This document shows positions 23,341 through 29,175 of a stretch of 36,410 nt of DNA, piece after piece. The translations under genes and the position numbers were made by a program. The notes under the pieces were generated by a model. The model was not told the origin of the DNA, made no database searches, and worked only from the letters and a program-made list of their open reading frames with translations. Each line of letters begins with the position of its first letter. Position 1 is the first letter of the stretch. Origin of the DNA: a virus; the IMG/VR virus record IMGVR_UViG_3300015360_000106, positions 1-36,410 of that record. The stretch is one strand, 5' to 3'.

Positions 23341-24396
23341 TTATTTCATTACTTCAGCAACAACACCAGAACCAACGGTTTTGCCGCCTTCTCGAATTGC
23401 AAATCTACTGCCCACTTCAAGAGCAACAACTTTGCCAAGATTAACTTCCACATCTACTGTGTCACCCGGAACTGCCATTTCTACTCCATTGAGTAAATTT
23501 GCAGAACCAGTTACGTCTGTTGTACGAAAATAAAACTGTGGTCTATATCCATCAAAAAACGGAGTGTGTCGTCCACCATCTTCTTTAGCCAAAACGTAAA
23601 TCTTTGCTTTGAAACGATTGTGCGGTTTAATCGAATCTGGAGTAACAATTACTTGTCCTCTTTCGATGTTTTCGCCTTTCATGCCTCTCAACAAAACTCC
23701 AACATTGTGTCCAGCCAAGCCCTCATCAAGCGGTTTATTAAACATTTCGACGCCTGTAATGACGCTCTCTTGAGTGTCATTCAAACCTACGATTTGAACT
23801 TTATCGCCGACTCGCACACGACCTTGTTCGATCTTTCCCGTGGCAACTGTCCCACGACCTTCAATCTGATGAACACCTTCAATAGCTAACAGAAAAGGTT
23901 TTTCTGTACGACGTTCTGGGACCATTACATAATTGTCCAAAGCATCAAGCAGATCAACAATGCACTTGTTTGCTTCAGCGTCTTTAGGAGTTGCTAAAGC
24001 TGCTTTGGCGTTGCCTCGAATGAATGGCGTTTTTTCTCCATCAAATCCAAATTTTGTAAGAAGCTCACGAACTTCCATTTCAACCAAATCAAGAAGCTCT
24101 GGATCATCAACCAGATCGCACTTGTTTAGAAACACAACTAGAGCCGGAACATCGACTTGGCGAGCCAAGAGAATGTGCTCACGTGTCTGAGGCATAGGTC
24201 CATCAACTGCTGATACCAACAGAATGGCTCCATCCATTTGAGCCGCACCAGTAATCATGTTTTTGATGTAATCGGCATGTCCCGGACAATCGATGTGTGC
24301 GTAGTGACGGTTTTCGCTTTCGTATTCAACGTGCGAAGTGATGATTGTGACTTGTTTTGTTGGGTCACGAACAATTCCGCCTTTTGACACGTCCAT
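23341..24396 (-). CDS. tuf-like: EF-Tu-like protein lacking the P-loop
   Basis: 351 residues from the first ATG. It has EF-Tu G3 'DCPGHADY' (36-43), '[14 protein letters not shown]' and G4 'NKCD' (91-94), then complete domains II and III ending '[10 protein letters not shown]'. The start of the GTPase domain is missing: EF-Tu should carry GHVDHGKTT about 45 residues further upstream. Upstream DNA in the same frame, without a start, still reads '[20 protein letters not shown]' to 24459, where homology stops against an HNH fragment. So the gene is truncated, or is the 3' exon of a split or intron-bearing gene. The '[11 protein letters not shown]' insertion recalls Planctomycetota-type EF-Tu. 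As it stands it should not bind GTP normally. Confidence 0.75.
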   Translation of the reverse strand: MDVSKGGIVRDPTKQVTIITSHVEYESENRHYAHIDCPGHADYIKNMITGAAQMDGAILLVSAVDGPMPQTREHILLARQVDVPALVVFLNKCDLVDDPELLDLVEMEVRELLTKFGFDGEKTPFIRGNAKAALATPKDAEANKCIVDLLDALDNYVMVPERRTEKPFLLAIEGVHQIEGRGTVATGKIEQGRVRVGDKVQIVGLNDTQESVITGVEMFNKPLDEGLAGHNVGVLLRGMKGENIERGQVIVTPDSIKPHNRFKAKIYVLAKEDGGRHTPFFDGYRPQFYFRTTDVTGSANLLNGVEMAVPGDTVDVEVNLGKVVALEVGSRFAIREGGKTVGSGVVAEVMK

Positions 24397-24459
24397 GTAA
24401 CTCTTGGCAACAGCCAGATTTTTTGTAGCCTGTACTGCCAGAATTGCGGCTGTGATGCA

Positions 24460-24584
24460 TTTCCTGTAAGTTCTGAAAAACCTTTTGATCCGTTATATCC
24501 AATCGTTTGCGTATGACAATTAGGACACAAAAATCTCAAGTTTTCTGGGCTATCATCTAGCCAGTTAGAATTTTTGTGATCCAC
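24460..24584 (-). pseudogene. C-terminal HNH endonuclease fragment fused upstream of EF-Tu
   Basis: 'VDHKNSNWLDDSPENLRFLCPNCHTQT' is the HNH core (DH...N...N...CPNCH) of the same family as the intact gene at 28386. The first half, with the helix-turn-helix and first CxxC, is gone. A stop directly precedes the GTG at 24584, and tRNA-Tyr lies 18 bases upstream. The fragment ends exactly where EF-Tu homology resumes, as expected for a homing-endonuclease or intron remnant. Confidence 0.7.
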
Positions 24585-24602
24585 TTACTTTAAATAAACA
24601 AA

Positions 24603-24684
24603 TGGGGCCGTCAGGAATCGAACCTGTTATCCGCAAGGCACAAGATTTACAGTCTTATTGGTTTCCCACAACACTAGCAACCCC
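24603..24684 (-). tRNA. tRNA-Tyr (GTA), copy 1
   Basis: 82 nt. Acceptor GGGGTTG/CGGCCCC, A73. Anticodon arm TAAGA-CTGTAAA-TCTTG, long variable arm as expected for bacterial Tyr tRNA. The T stem has one A-A mismatch. Confidence 0.85.
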
Positions 24685-24688
24685 ATAT

Positions 24689-24898
24689 TTATACTTCAAC
24701 GAATTCAAGATGTTCTGAAGTTACTTCAAACTTTTTTTTGCCGACTTCTATGACATCCCCAACATGGAAATTATGCTCCACATTAAAGTTTGTTACAATA
24801 AAGCCATTCAGTTTTACCGCACCCATTGTTATCTGCCTACGTCCTTCAGACATACTGACAGTTGCTCGGAGTTTGGACAATAATTTCGTTAATGTCAT
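24689..24898 (-). CDS. Stand-alone S4 RNA-binding domain protein
   Basis: 69 residues from the ATG at 24898; a longer frame runs into the upstream tRNA. 'LTKLLSKLRATVSMSEGRRQITMGAVKLNGFIVTNFNVEHNFHVGDVIEVGKKKFEVT' is a complete S4 domain. The pattern 'S.SE.RR.I..G.VK.NG' plus 'VGDVIEVGKKKF' is closest to the S4 domain at the C-terminus of bacterial tyrosyl-tRNA synthetase. It lies between two tRNA-Tyr genes. A role in binding structured RNA, possibly tRNA-Tyr, is inferred from fold and position. The start has only a weak ribosome site. Confidence 0.8.
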   Translation of the reverse strand: MTLTKLLSKLRATVSMSEGRRQITMGAVKLNGFIVTNFNVEHNFHVGDVIEVGKKKFEVTSEHLEFVEV

Positions 24899-24919
24899 TT
24901 TTCTTATTCTTTTTAAATT

Positions 24920-25001
24920 TGGGTTGGGAGGGATTCGAACCCCCGAACTCGATGAGAATTGATTTACAGTCAACCTGCTTTATCCACTTGCATACCAACC
25001 C
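24920..25001 (-). tRNA. tRNA-Tyr (GTA), copy 2
   Basis: 82 nt. Acceptor GGGTTGG/CCAACCC, A73. Anticodon arm GTTGA-CTGTAAA-TCAAT, long variable arm. It clearly differs in sequence from copy 1, so it is not a recent duplicate. Confidence 0.87.
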
Positions 25002-25007
25002 GAAATT

Positions 25008-25196
25008 TTACCTTTTCAAAAACTCTTTTTCTCTTTTATTGATCTCGGAAATGTATTCGTAAATATCATCTTCCGTTACATCACCTTTATTAAACGACTC
25101 TCCAATTGAAGTGCTCTCAATGATTCCTTTGGAGAAACTTCCATCATCAAGACAATAATCAACAATGATTTCTTTTTGCTCTTTTGTAAGAGGCAT
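25008..25196 (-). CDS. Small acidic helical protein
   Basis: 62 residues from the ATG at 25196, with AGGA ribosome site (a TTG at 25202 is in frame). 'MPLTKEQKEIIVDYCLDDGSFSKGII...' is not recognised. First small gene upstream of the Tyr cluster; its stop is 6 bases before tRNA-Tyr copy 2. Confidence 0.6.
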   Translation of the reverse strand: MPLTKEQKEIIVDYCLDDGSFSKGIIESTSIGESFNKGDVTEDDIYEYISEINKREKEFLKR

Positions 25197-25206
25197 CTTC
25201 AATCCT

Positions 25207-25476
25207 TTACTTAGATTTTACAAAAAGGGAAAAAGAAAAATTGTCGTTTTCTAAATCCCTTATTTCTTCTTTTAAAGAAGCAATGATTTGTGGATCTCCA
25301 TGTTCTTCCGACCATGTCAACACAAACAAATCACGTTCATGTCTTTTTATCATAACATCAGTCATGCCAATTGTCGAGCATCTTTCTTGTCCATTCTTTT
25401 TTGTTTCAGAATGCACCTGACTAAGTTCTTCTTCAGACATAGAAATAACGTCGTTTATTGACAAATACTTTTTCAT
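25207..25476 (-). CDS. Small hypothetical protein
   Basis: 89 residues, unrecognised, rich in Glu and Ser ('MSEEELSQVHSETKKNGQERCSTIGMTDVMIKRHERDLFVLTWSEEHGD'). The ATG overlaps the stop of the preceding 57-residue gene (ATGA), indicating coupling in a small operon. Confidence 0.65.
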   Translation of the reverse strand: MKKYLSINDVISMSEEELSQVHSETKKNGQERCSTIGMTDVMIKRHERDLFVLTWSEEHGDPQIIASLKEEIRDLENDNFSFSLFVKSK

Positions 25477-25646
25477 TCGTTCACGTAGATCTTTCTGATG
25501 AAATACTCTGCAACAGTCGTAACATCTGGATTAGAAATTTCAGATGTTATTCGTGATTCAGCTTCTTGGTAAGTATCGTATCTGTCAATTTCACTTGATC
25601 CACGTTCTGTGCTAGTGATTTCCATCACTAAAAATTTGATTTTCAT
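25473..25646 (-). CDS. 57-residue protein, translationally coupled on both sides
   Basis: Reads 'MKIKFLVMEITSTERGSSEI...YQEAESRITSEISNPDVTTVAEYFIRKIYVNE', a plausible small alpha/beta protein not recognised as a family. Its ATG overlaps the preceding stop (ATGA) and its stop overlaps the next ATG, which argues strongly that it is translated. Confidence 0.6.
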   Translation of the reverse strand: MKIKFLVMEITSTERGSSEIDRYDTYQEAESRITSEISNPDVTTVAEYFIRKIYVNE

Positions 25647-25933
25647 TTTAAGTCATCCTTGCCTTCTTTGAATTTCAGTTTTGACATCAATTCTTGTTTT
25701 GTGTCTTTTCGTTTCGGATATTTGTCCGAGTGACACAAAAAACATCGTGTGTTGCCGCAATCCCAAGCATCTGTTTTTCTGTACCGACCTTTTTGTTCAT
25801 CACATTTACAATCAACTTTATAAGGGTCAACCCCCGGAATTCGATTGTAATTTATATTACTTTCAACATGCGAAAGAAAATGTTTCTTCCATTCCCGATG
25901 AGTTCGGGAATATTCTTGATGCCATCTTTTCAT
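25643..25933 (-). CDS. Small zinc-binding protein, phage type
   Basis: 96 residues with 'VDCKCDEQKGRYRKTDAWDCGNTRCFLCHSDKYPKRKDTKQE'. The Cys spacing CxC...C....CxxCH suggests a zinc knuckle, and I recall the 'KxDAxDCGxxxCxxCHxDK' string from other large phages. Function unknown. AGGAG ribosome site preceded by a strong hairpin. Confidence 0.7.
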   Translation of the reverse strand: MKRWHQEYSRTHREWKKHFLSHVESNINYNRIPGVDPYKVDCKCDEQKGRYRKTDAWDCGNTRCFLCHSDKYPKRKDTKQELMSKLKFKEGKDDLK

Positions 25934-25953
25934 ATAAGACTCCTGTATGGTAG

Positions 25954-26002
25954 GTTGCTCCCACCGCAGCGACCATACATGATCGACACTGCGATGGGCA
26001 AC
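25954..26002 (-). promoter_or_regulatory. Long leader hairpin
   Basis: An imperfect stem pairs 25954-25969 with 25989-26002 (GTTGC..CCCA.CGCAG type, two unpaired bases) around a 19-base loop. It lies in the gap between two minus-strand genes, about 20 bases before the ribosome site of the gene starting at 25933. Probably an RNA processing or stability element. Confidence 0.4.
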
Positions 26003-26019
26003 AACTGATCCAGCAGTCT

Positions 26020-26247
26020 TTATTGAATTTCATTTCCAAACTCCTCAATTTGAAATCTTTTACAACCGTTTTCAAACTCTTGTCTAGTTGGCAAAGCAGG
26101 ATCAACCTGCGATTTCATGTTTAACGCATCTTTCAATTTGTTAAACAGTTCTGGATAATACCAACATCGTTCATGGCCTTGTTTGTCTAACCATTCTTGT
26201 ACAATTGCACGAACACTTTCGAGTTCTTTTTGTTCTTTTTTTGTCAT
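26020..26247 (-). CDS. Small helical protein, phage type
   Basis: 75 residues from the ATG at 26247; a TTG at 26271 would add eight. 'VQEWLDKQGHERCWYYPELFNKLKDALNM' resembles a short protein family I recall from large phages (WL..QGH.RCWYYPE). Function unknown. Confidence 0.6.
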   Translation of the reverse strand: MTKKEQKELESVRAIVQEWLDKQGHERCWYYPELFNKLKDALNMKSQVDPALPTRQEFENGCKRFQIEEFGNEIQ

Positions 26248-26251
26248 GCAC

Positions 26252-26379
26252 TTAGTCTTCTTTAGGATCAAAAAATTTGTTGCAATGAGTACAATGATAC
26301 AAATTGCAATCTTTTTTCACAACAGATTTTTTCTTCCACAAAAAGGACATTTCACTTCGTTTGTATTTTCATTCTTCAT
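26252..26379 (-). pseudogene. Zinc-ribbon mini-gene frameshifted in an A run
   Basis: The ATG at 26379 opens 'MKNENTNEVKCPFCGRKNLL' and stops. One extra A in the six-A run after CPFCGR would give 'CPFCGRKKSVVKKDCNLYHC' continuing 'THCNKFFDPKED' to a stop at 26252, a complete two-CxxC ribbon. So it is a one-base deletion, a sequencing error at a homopolymer, or a slippage-dependent gene. The ATG is only 2 bases from the tRNA-Ser 3' end, with no ribosome site. Confidence 0.55.
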
Positions 26380-26381
26380 AG

Positions 26382-26470
26382 CGGAAGCGACAGGCGTCGA
26401 ACCTGCAAGACGGATTTAACCGCCTGTCTCTTTAGCAAAGAGGTTAGTATAGCCACTTACAATCACTTCC
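26382..26470 (-). tRNA. tRNA-Ser (GCT)
   Basis: 89 nt. Acceptor GGAAGTG/CGCTTCC, G73 as in Ser tRNAs. D stem TGTA/TATA, anticodon arm CCTCT-TTGCTAA-AGAGA, long variable arm, T arm GCAGG-TTCGACG-CCTGT. Confidence 0.87.
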
Positions 26471-26515
26471 AATTTTGTGAGACAAGAATCGAATAGATAC
26501 GTTTTCAGGATTTCT

Positions 26516-26608
26516 CCTGATTGGCGGGATTTGAACCTGCCTCGAAACTAATCTTTCGAAAAGTCGCTTGTGCCTTGATTCTATCCTATTGAATAGCATC
26601 AGCACTTT
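26516..26608 (-). other. Degenerate tRNA-like remnant
   Basis: It has a T-arm-like unit (GCAGG-TTCAAAT-CCCGC, one mismatch). A partial acceptor CTGAT.. could pair with ..ATCAG about 87 nt apart, which is a class II length. No acceptable anticodon arm forms. Probably a decayed Ser- or Leu-type tRNA. Confidence 0.35.
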
Positions 26609-26640
26609 TCCGTCACATTTCCATTCTACATTCTCACAAG

Positions 26641-26713
26641 TAGCGTGTTCTGGTTTCGAACCAGATTCTGTGAATTTTCAGTTCACCGCATTGACCACAA
26701 TTGCTTACACGCT
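26641..26713 (-). tRNA. tRNA-Phe (GAA), copy 1
   Basis: 73 nt. Acceptor AGCGTGT/ACACGCT perfect, A73. D stem GCA/TGC, anticodon arm GTGAA-CTGAAAA-TTCAC perfect, T arm TCTGG-TTCGAAA-CCAGA. Position 8 is A instead of the usual T. Confidence 0.88.
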
Positions 26714-26742
26714 ATTTGGATGGCGTTTCCACCATCCTGATT

Positions 26743-26961
26743 TTATTCAATTACTTTGTATTGAGTTTTTCTGTATCTCTTCCAGCAGTTGTGATTAATA
26801 CAACTCTTTTGTAGATCATCCCATGCCTCAACAAGGTTTCTTAAGTTTCGACTTGCTCGAAGCGAAATTTTGTATTCATCCCAATAGATGAAGTCTTTTT
26901 TTCCGTTGGCACGACGCTCTTGTGTTGTTCTCGGGCGTCTGTGATAGTGACAAGATAACAT
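26743..26961 (-). CDS. Small basic protein, phage type
   Basis: 72 residues, strongly basic: 'MLSCHYHRRPRTTQERRANGKKDFIYW' and 'SCINHNCWKRYRKTQYKVIE'. The CWKR.RKTQYK ending is one I recall from other large phages. GGAGAG ribosome site. Possibly nucleic-acid binding. Confidence 0.65.
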   Translation of the reverse strand: MLSCHYHRRPRTTQERRANGKKDFIYWDEYKISLRASRNLRNLVEAWDDLQKSCINHNCWKRYRKTQYKVIE

Positions 26962-26990
26962 TTCTTTCTCTCCAAAACCGCACTATTGCG

Positions 26991-27020
26991 TTAAGGAAAG
27001 AATTGTTCTCGATATTTCAT
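26991..27020 (-). other. Nine-codon minicistron with ribosome site
   Basis: AGGAG, 3 bases, then ATG followed by eight codons (MKYREQFFP) and TAA, 30 bases before the gene at 26961. It could be a leader peptide for that gene. A CCGC-CGAA-GCGG hairpin lies further upstream near 27067-27079. Confidence 0.3.
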
Positions 27021-27115
27021 CGGCTCCTCATTTCTAGCAGATTATAGATGTATTCCCAAATCGCATTCCGCCGAAGCGGACAAAAAGAAACCTACGCAGT
27101 TTCAAGTTCGAGAAG

Positions 27116-27190
27116 TGGTCAGTCTCGGAGTCGAACCGAGTTCTTATCTTCTTCAGAGATACGCTGAATAACCGTACTAGCTCACTGACC
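27116..27190 (-). tRNA. tRNA-Phe (GAA), copy 2, with G37
   Basis: 75 nt. Acceptor GGTCAGT/ACTGACC, A73. D stem GCT/AGC, anticodon arm TATCT-CTGAAGA-AGATA perfect, T arm CTCGG-TTCGACT-CCGAG. It shares the AGAA variable region with copy 1. Base 37 is G, while bacterial Phe tRNAs normally have A. Confidence 0.85.
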
Positions 27191-27466
27191 AAAATATTTT
27201 AACACTATCGAGACTTTTCCTACTCTCGATTTCCATTGATCTTTTTCCACAATGATATATTCATCATAGTAGAGATCGGTTCTTCCCGACAACCAAATTG
27301 CTGTTAAGCGATGATGGCCGTCTTCAACTTGTATTTCACCATCTTCGCATCGAGCCAGCGTGATTTGTGGCAACACGCCACCCTCACACAATGTTTTAAT
27401 CATAGCTGGAATTTGCCCAGCACGATGCAGATTCCTCTGCGAAAACCAAATCTTTGTGATATCCAT
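27182..27466 (-). CDS. ParB/sulfiredoxin-like small protein
   Basis: 94 residues from the ATG at 27466, with GGAGG ribosome site (an upstream ATG at 27502 is possible). 'GQIPAMIKTLCEGGVLPQITLARCEDGEIQVEDGHHRLTAIWLSGR' has the DGHHR motif of ParB-N-like domains, which bind nucleotide. The stop codon lies inside the acceptor stem of tRNA-Phe copy 2. Confidence 0.75.
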   Translation of the reverse strand: MDITKIWFSQRNLHRAGQIPAMIKTLCEGGVLPQITLARCEDGEIQVEDGHHRLTAIWLSGRTDLYYDEYIIVEKDQWKSRVGKVSIVLKYFGQ

Positions 27467-27498
27467 GAAAACCTCCATAATTGGAGGTCCAAGGACCA

Positions 27499-27738
27499 TC
27501 ACGAATCAAAAATAAAATCATCTAGTAAATTCCTTTTGTGTCTGAAGTCTTCATAGTAACAGTAACCAGACAAAGAACGACTTAACTTCAATTCCTTGAA
27601 ATCAAGATACCAACAACAAGTGCTGATTTTCTTTCCCCAGTGATCACTCCATCGTATCACCTTTTCGTTTTCATGCCAATATGTAGATCCAGTAAAGGAA
27701 ACATAATCAGGATTACTCACATCGAGTGAAATTGGCAA
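27499..27738 (-). CDS. Small hypothetical protein
   Basis: 79 residues with a TTG start at 27738; a GTG six codons later is also possible. 'DYVSFTGSTYWHENEKVIRWSDHWGKKISTCCWYLDF' is Trp- and Tyr-rich and likely a small beta fold. It overlaps the region upstream of the ParB-like gene. Not recognised. Confidence 0.55.
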   Translation of the reverse strand: MPISLDVSNPDYVSFTGSTYWHENEKVIRWSDHWGKKISTCCWYLDFKELKLSRSLSGYCYYEDFRHKRNLLDDFIFDS

Positions 27739-27779
27739 CTGTTTCTATGAAAAAGTTGTCAAAATCATATTTCATCAAG

Positions 27780-27864
27780 CGGAAGACACGGGAGTCGAAC
27801 CCGCTGCCCCCTTTCGGGAGTTACCTGCTTTCCAAGCAAGCCGCTAACCATTCGCATATCTTCC
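27780..27864 (-). tRNA. tRNA-Ser (GGA)
   Basis: 85 nt. Acceptor GGAAGAT/GTCTTCC, G73. Anticodon arm CTTGC-TTGGAAA-GCAGG, long variable arm with its own stem, T arm GCGGG-TTCGACT-CCCGT. Confidence 0.9.
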
Positions 27865-27897
27865 AAATTACAATTTGTTTGAGACTTGCCATTGGTT

Positions 27898-27950
27898 TTA
27901 ACCGCAGGCCAGACTTCGAACCTGTATTAACGCTCCTCCAGTCTCATAGT
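27898..27950 (-). other. Possible tRNA remnant
   Basis: A T-arm-like unit (ACAGG-TTCGAAG-TCTGG) followed by CCTGCGG looks like the 3' end of a tRNA. No matching 5' acceptor half occurs before the neighbouring tRNA-Ser. Probably a decayed tRNA. Confidence 0.3.
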
Positions 27951-27971
27951 TTTTAAGAAGAACAAATTGAG

Positions 27972-28054
27972 CAGAAGACGGAGAACACGAATCCCAACCA
28001 TTGCTGGTCCAACCGCTTTCGAAACGGTGCTGACTCCTCGTCAGTTCATCTTCT
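27972..28054 (-). tRNA. tRNA-Ser (CGA)
   Basis: 83 nt. Acceptor AGAAGAT/GTCTTCT, G73. D stem CTGA/TCAG, anticodon arm ACCGT-TTCGAAA-GCGGT, long variable arm. The T stem is weak and has a mismatch. Confidence 0.82.
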
Positions 28055-28063
28055 ATGGTTTGA

Positions 28064-28291
28064 CTATTTTTCTTTAATCTTATCAATGTATCCTTTATTC
28101 CAAAATGAACGTGATGTTTCATCTCGATAAGGATTCAGGATAGGATTAATCTTTAATGCACCAGCTTCTAGTCCATCTTCATAAGCTTTTTCGTATCTTA
28201 TGGTATGGATTTTATCTAATTTATTAACAAGAGCCGCTACGATAACAACAAACATTGCAACAGCAAGAACCGTAATAAACAAATTTTTCAT
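28064..28291 (-). CDS. Small single-span membrane protein
   Basis: 75 residues. The N-terminal segment 'LFITVLAVAMFVVIVAALV' is a transmembrane span or uncleaved signal anchor. The rest is a charged domain 'YRDETSRSFWNKGYIDKIKEK'. It sits alone between tRNA-Ser and tRNA-Leu. Function unknown. Confidence 0.7.
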   Translation of the reverse strand: MKNLFITVLAVAMFVVIVAALVNKLDKIHTIRYEKAYEDGLEAGALKINPILNPYRDETSRSFWNKGYIDKIKEK

Positions 28292-28317
28292 TGAATGCTT
28301 TCTTTAAAAATAGTAAG

Positions 28318-28400
28318 TGTCCAAGAGAGGAGTCGAACCTCCACGCCATTACTGGCGGCAGGCCCTCGACCTACTGCGGCTACCGTTACGCCACTTGGAC
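28318..28400 (-). tRNA. tRNA-Leu (GAG), with C33
   Basis: 83 nt. Acceptor GTCCAAG/CTTGGAC, A73. D stem GGC/GCC, anticodon stem GTAGG/CCTGC around TCGAGGG, long variable arm with CGCCA/TGGCG stem, T arm GGAGG-TTCGACT-CCTCT. Base 33 is C instead of the near-universal U. Confidence 0.8.
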
Positions 28401-28925
28401 TTTTTCTTTTAGTCTTCTCAATCTTAAATATTTGGCATTTGAGATAATATCTGTTCCAGAATCTTCTCCCATTGTTGCTTGGCTGTGACAATTTGGACAG
28501 AGAAATTCCAAATTGTCAGCTTCATTATTCAGCCAATTCTCGTCTTTATGATTGACCTGTAATCTCAATTCTTTTCCGTTCCACGATCCTTTATTTTCAC
28601 AATGTTCGCATTTGTATTCTACGCCGCATTCAATTAACGCTCGTCTCAGCCTATAGGCAACTTGCCGTCTATTGGTGTCTGGCATTAATACTAGCACATC
28701 TGACCAGTGCTTTTTCTTTGATCCTTTGTGTTTTTCTCCACAGTTTGCTGCTTGTCCAAGAAAGTGAGATGTGTCAATTTCATAGATTTTGATCCATCTT
28801 TTGATATTCTGTTGTTGACCACCAGACCATTTTATTCCAAGTTTTCTAATCACTTCTGCAAGCGATATACTTTCTTTAATAATTGGTTCTAATAATTCTT
28901 TTGTGTATTTGGTAGACTTGCTCAT
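28386..28925 (-). CDS. HNH endonuclease, intact
   Basis: 179 residues. The N-terminal part 'YTKELLEPIIKESISLAEVIRKLGIKWSGGQQQNIKRWIKIYEIDTSHFLGQ' is a DNA-binding helix-turn-helix typical of mobile HNH genes. After it come 'YKCEHCENKGSWNGKELRLQVNHKDENWLNNEADNLEFLCPNCHSQ', the HNH core with two CxxC zinc pairs. Probably a free-standing homing endonuclease. The C-terminus runs 15 bases into the downstream tRNA-Leu, so the last residues are encoded by the tRNA acceptor. Confidence 0.88.
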   Translation of the reverse strand: MSKSTKYTKELLEPIIKESISLAEVIRKLGIKWSGGQQQNIKRWIKIYEIDTSHFLGQAANCGEKHKGSKKKHWSDVLVLMPDTNRRQVAYRLRRALIECGVEYKCEHCENKGSWNGKELRLQVNHKDENWLNNEADNLEFLCPNCHSQATMGEDSGTDIISNAKYLRLRRLKEKVQVA

Positions 28926-28956
28926 ATTTTAACATAGTGTGTCTGCCAAATATTTA

Positions 28957-29040
28957 TCTCGCTGGAGGGACTCGAACCCTCAATCCTCTAGGGCATCGAA
29001 TTTTAAGTTCGACGTGTATCTCCATTTCCACCACAACGAG
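28957..29040 (-). tRNA. tRNA-Leu (TAA)
   Basis: 84 nt. Acceptor CTCGTTG/CAGCGAG, A73. Anticodon arm TCGAA-CTTAAAA-TTCGA perfect, long variable arm, T arm GAGGG-TTCGAGT-CCCTC. Confidence 0.88.
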
Positions 29041-29079
29041 TTATACTAAATTGAATTAAATTGTTAAAGATCAAAAAAG

Positions 29080-29167
29080 CGGATAACAGAGGTGCCGACC
29101 CCCAAGCCATTCGCATGGCTCCAACCGCTTTCAAGGCGGTGCTTACAGCCGTGTAAGTTTATTATCC
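29080..29167 (-). tRNA. tRNA-Ser (TGA), odd T loop
   Basis: 88 nt. Acceptor GGATAAT/GTTATCC, G73. D stem CTTA/TAAG, anticodon arm ACCGC-CTTGAAA-GCGGT perfect, long variable arm. The T loop reads GTCGGCA instead of TTCRANY, so folding or modification may be impaired. Confidence 0.8.
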
Positions 29168-29175
29168 AAAATTTG

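Noticed and set aside
24686-24693. TATAAATA late promoter before tRNA-Tyr copy 1
   Set aside because: The implied start would fall inside the tRNA, and the box overlaps the end of the S4 gene.
25863-26105. 80-residue minus-strand frame across two genes
   Set aside because: It overlaps two better-supported genes in other frames and has no ribosome site.
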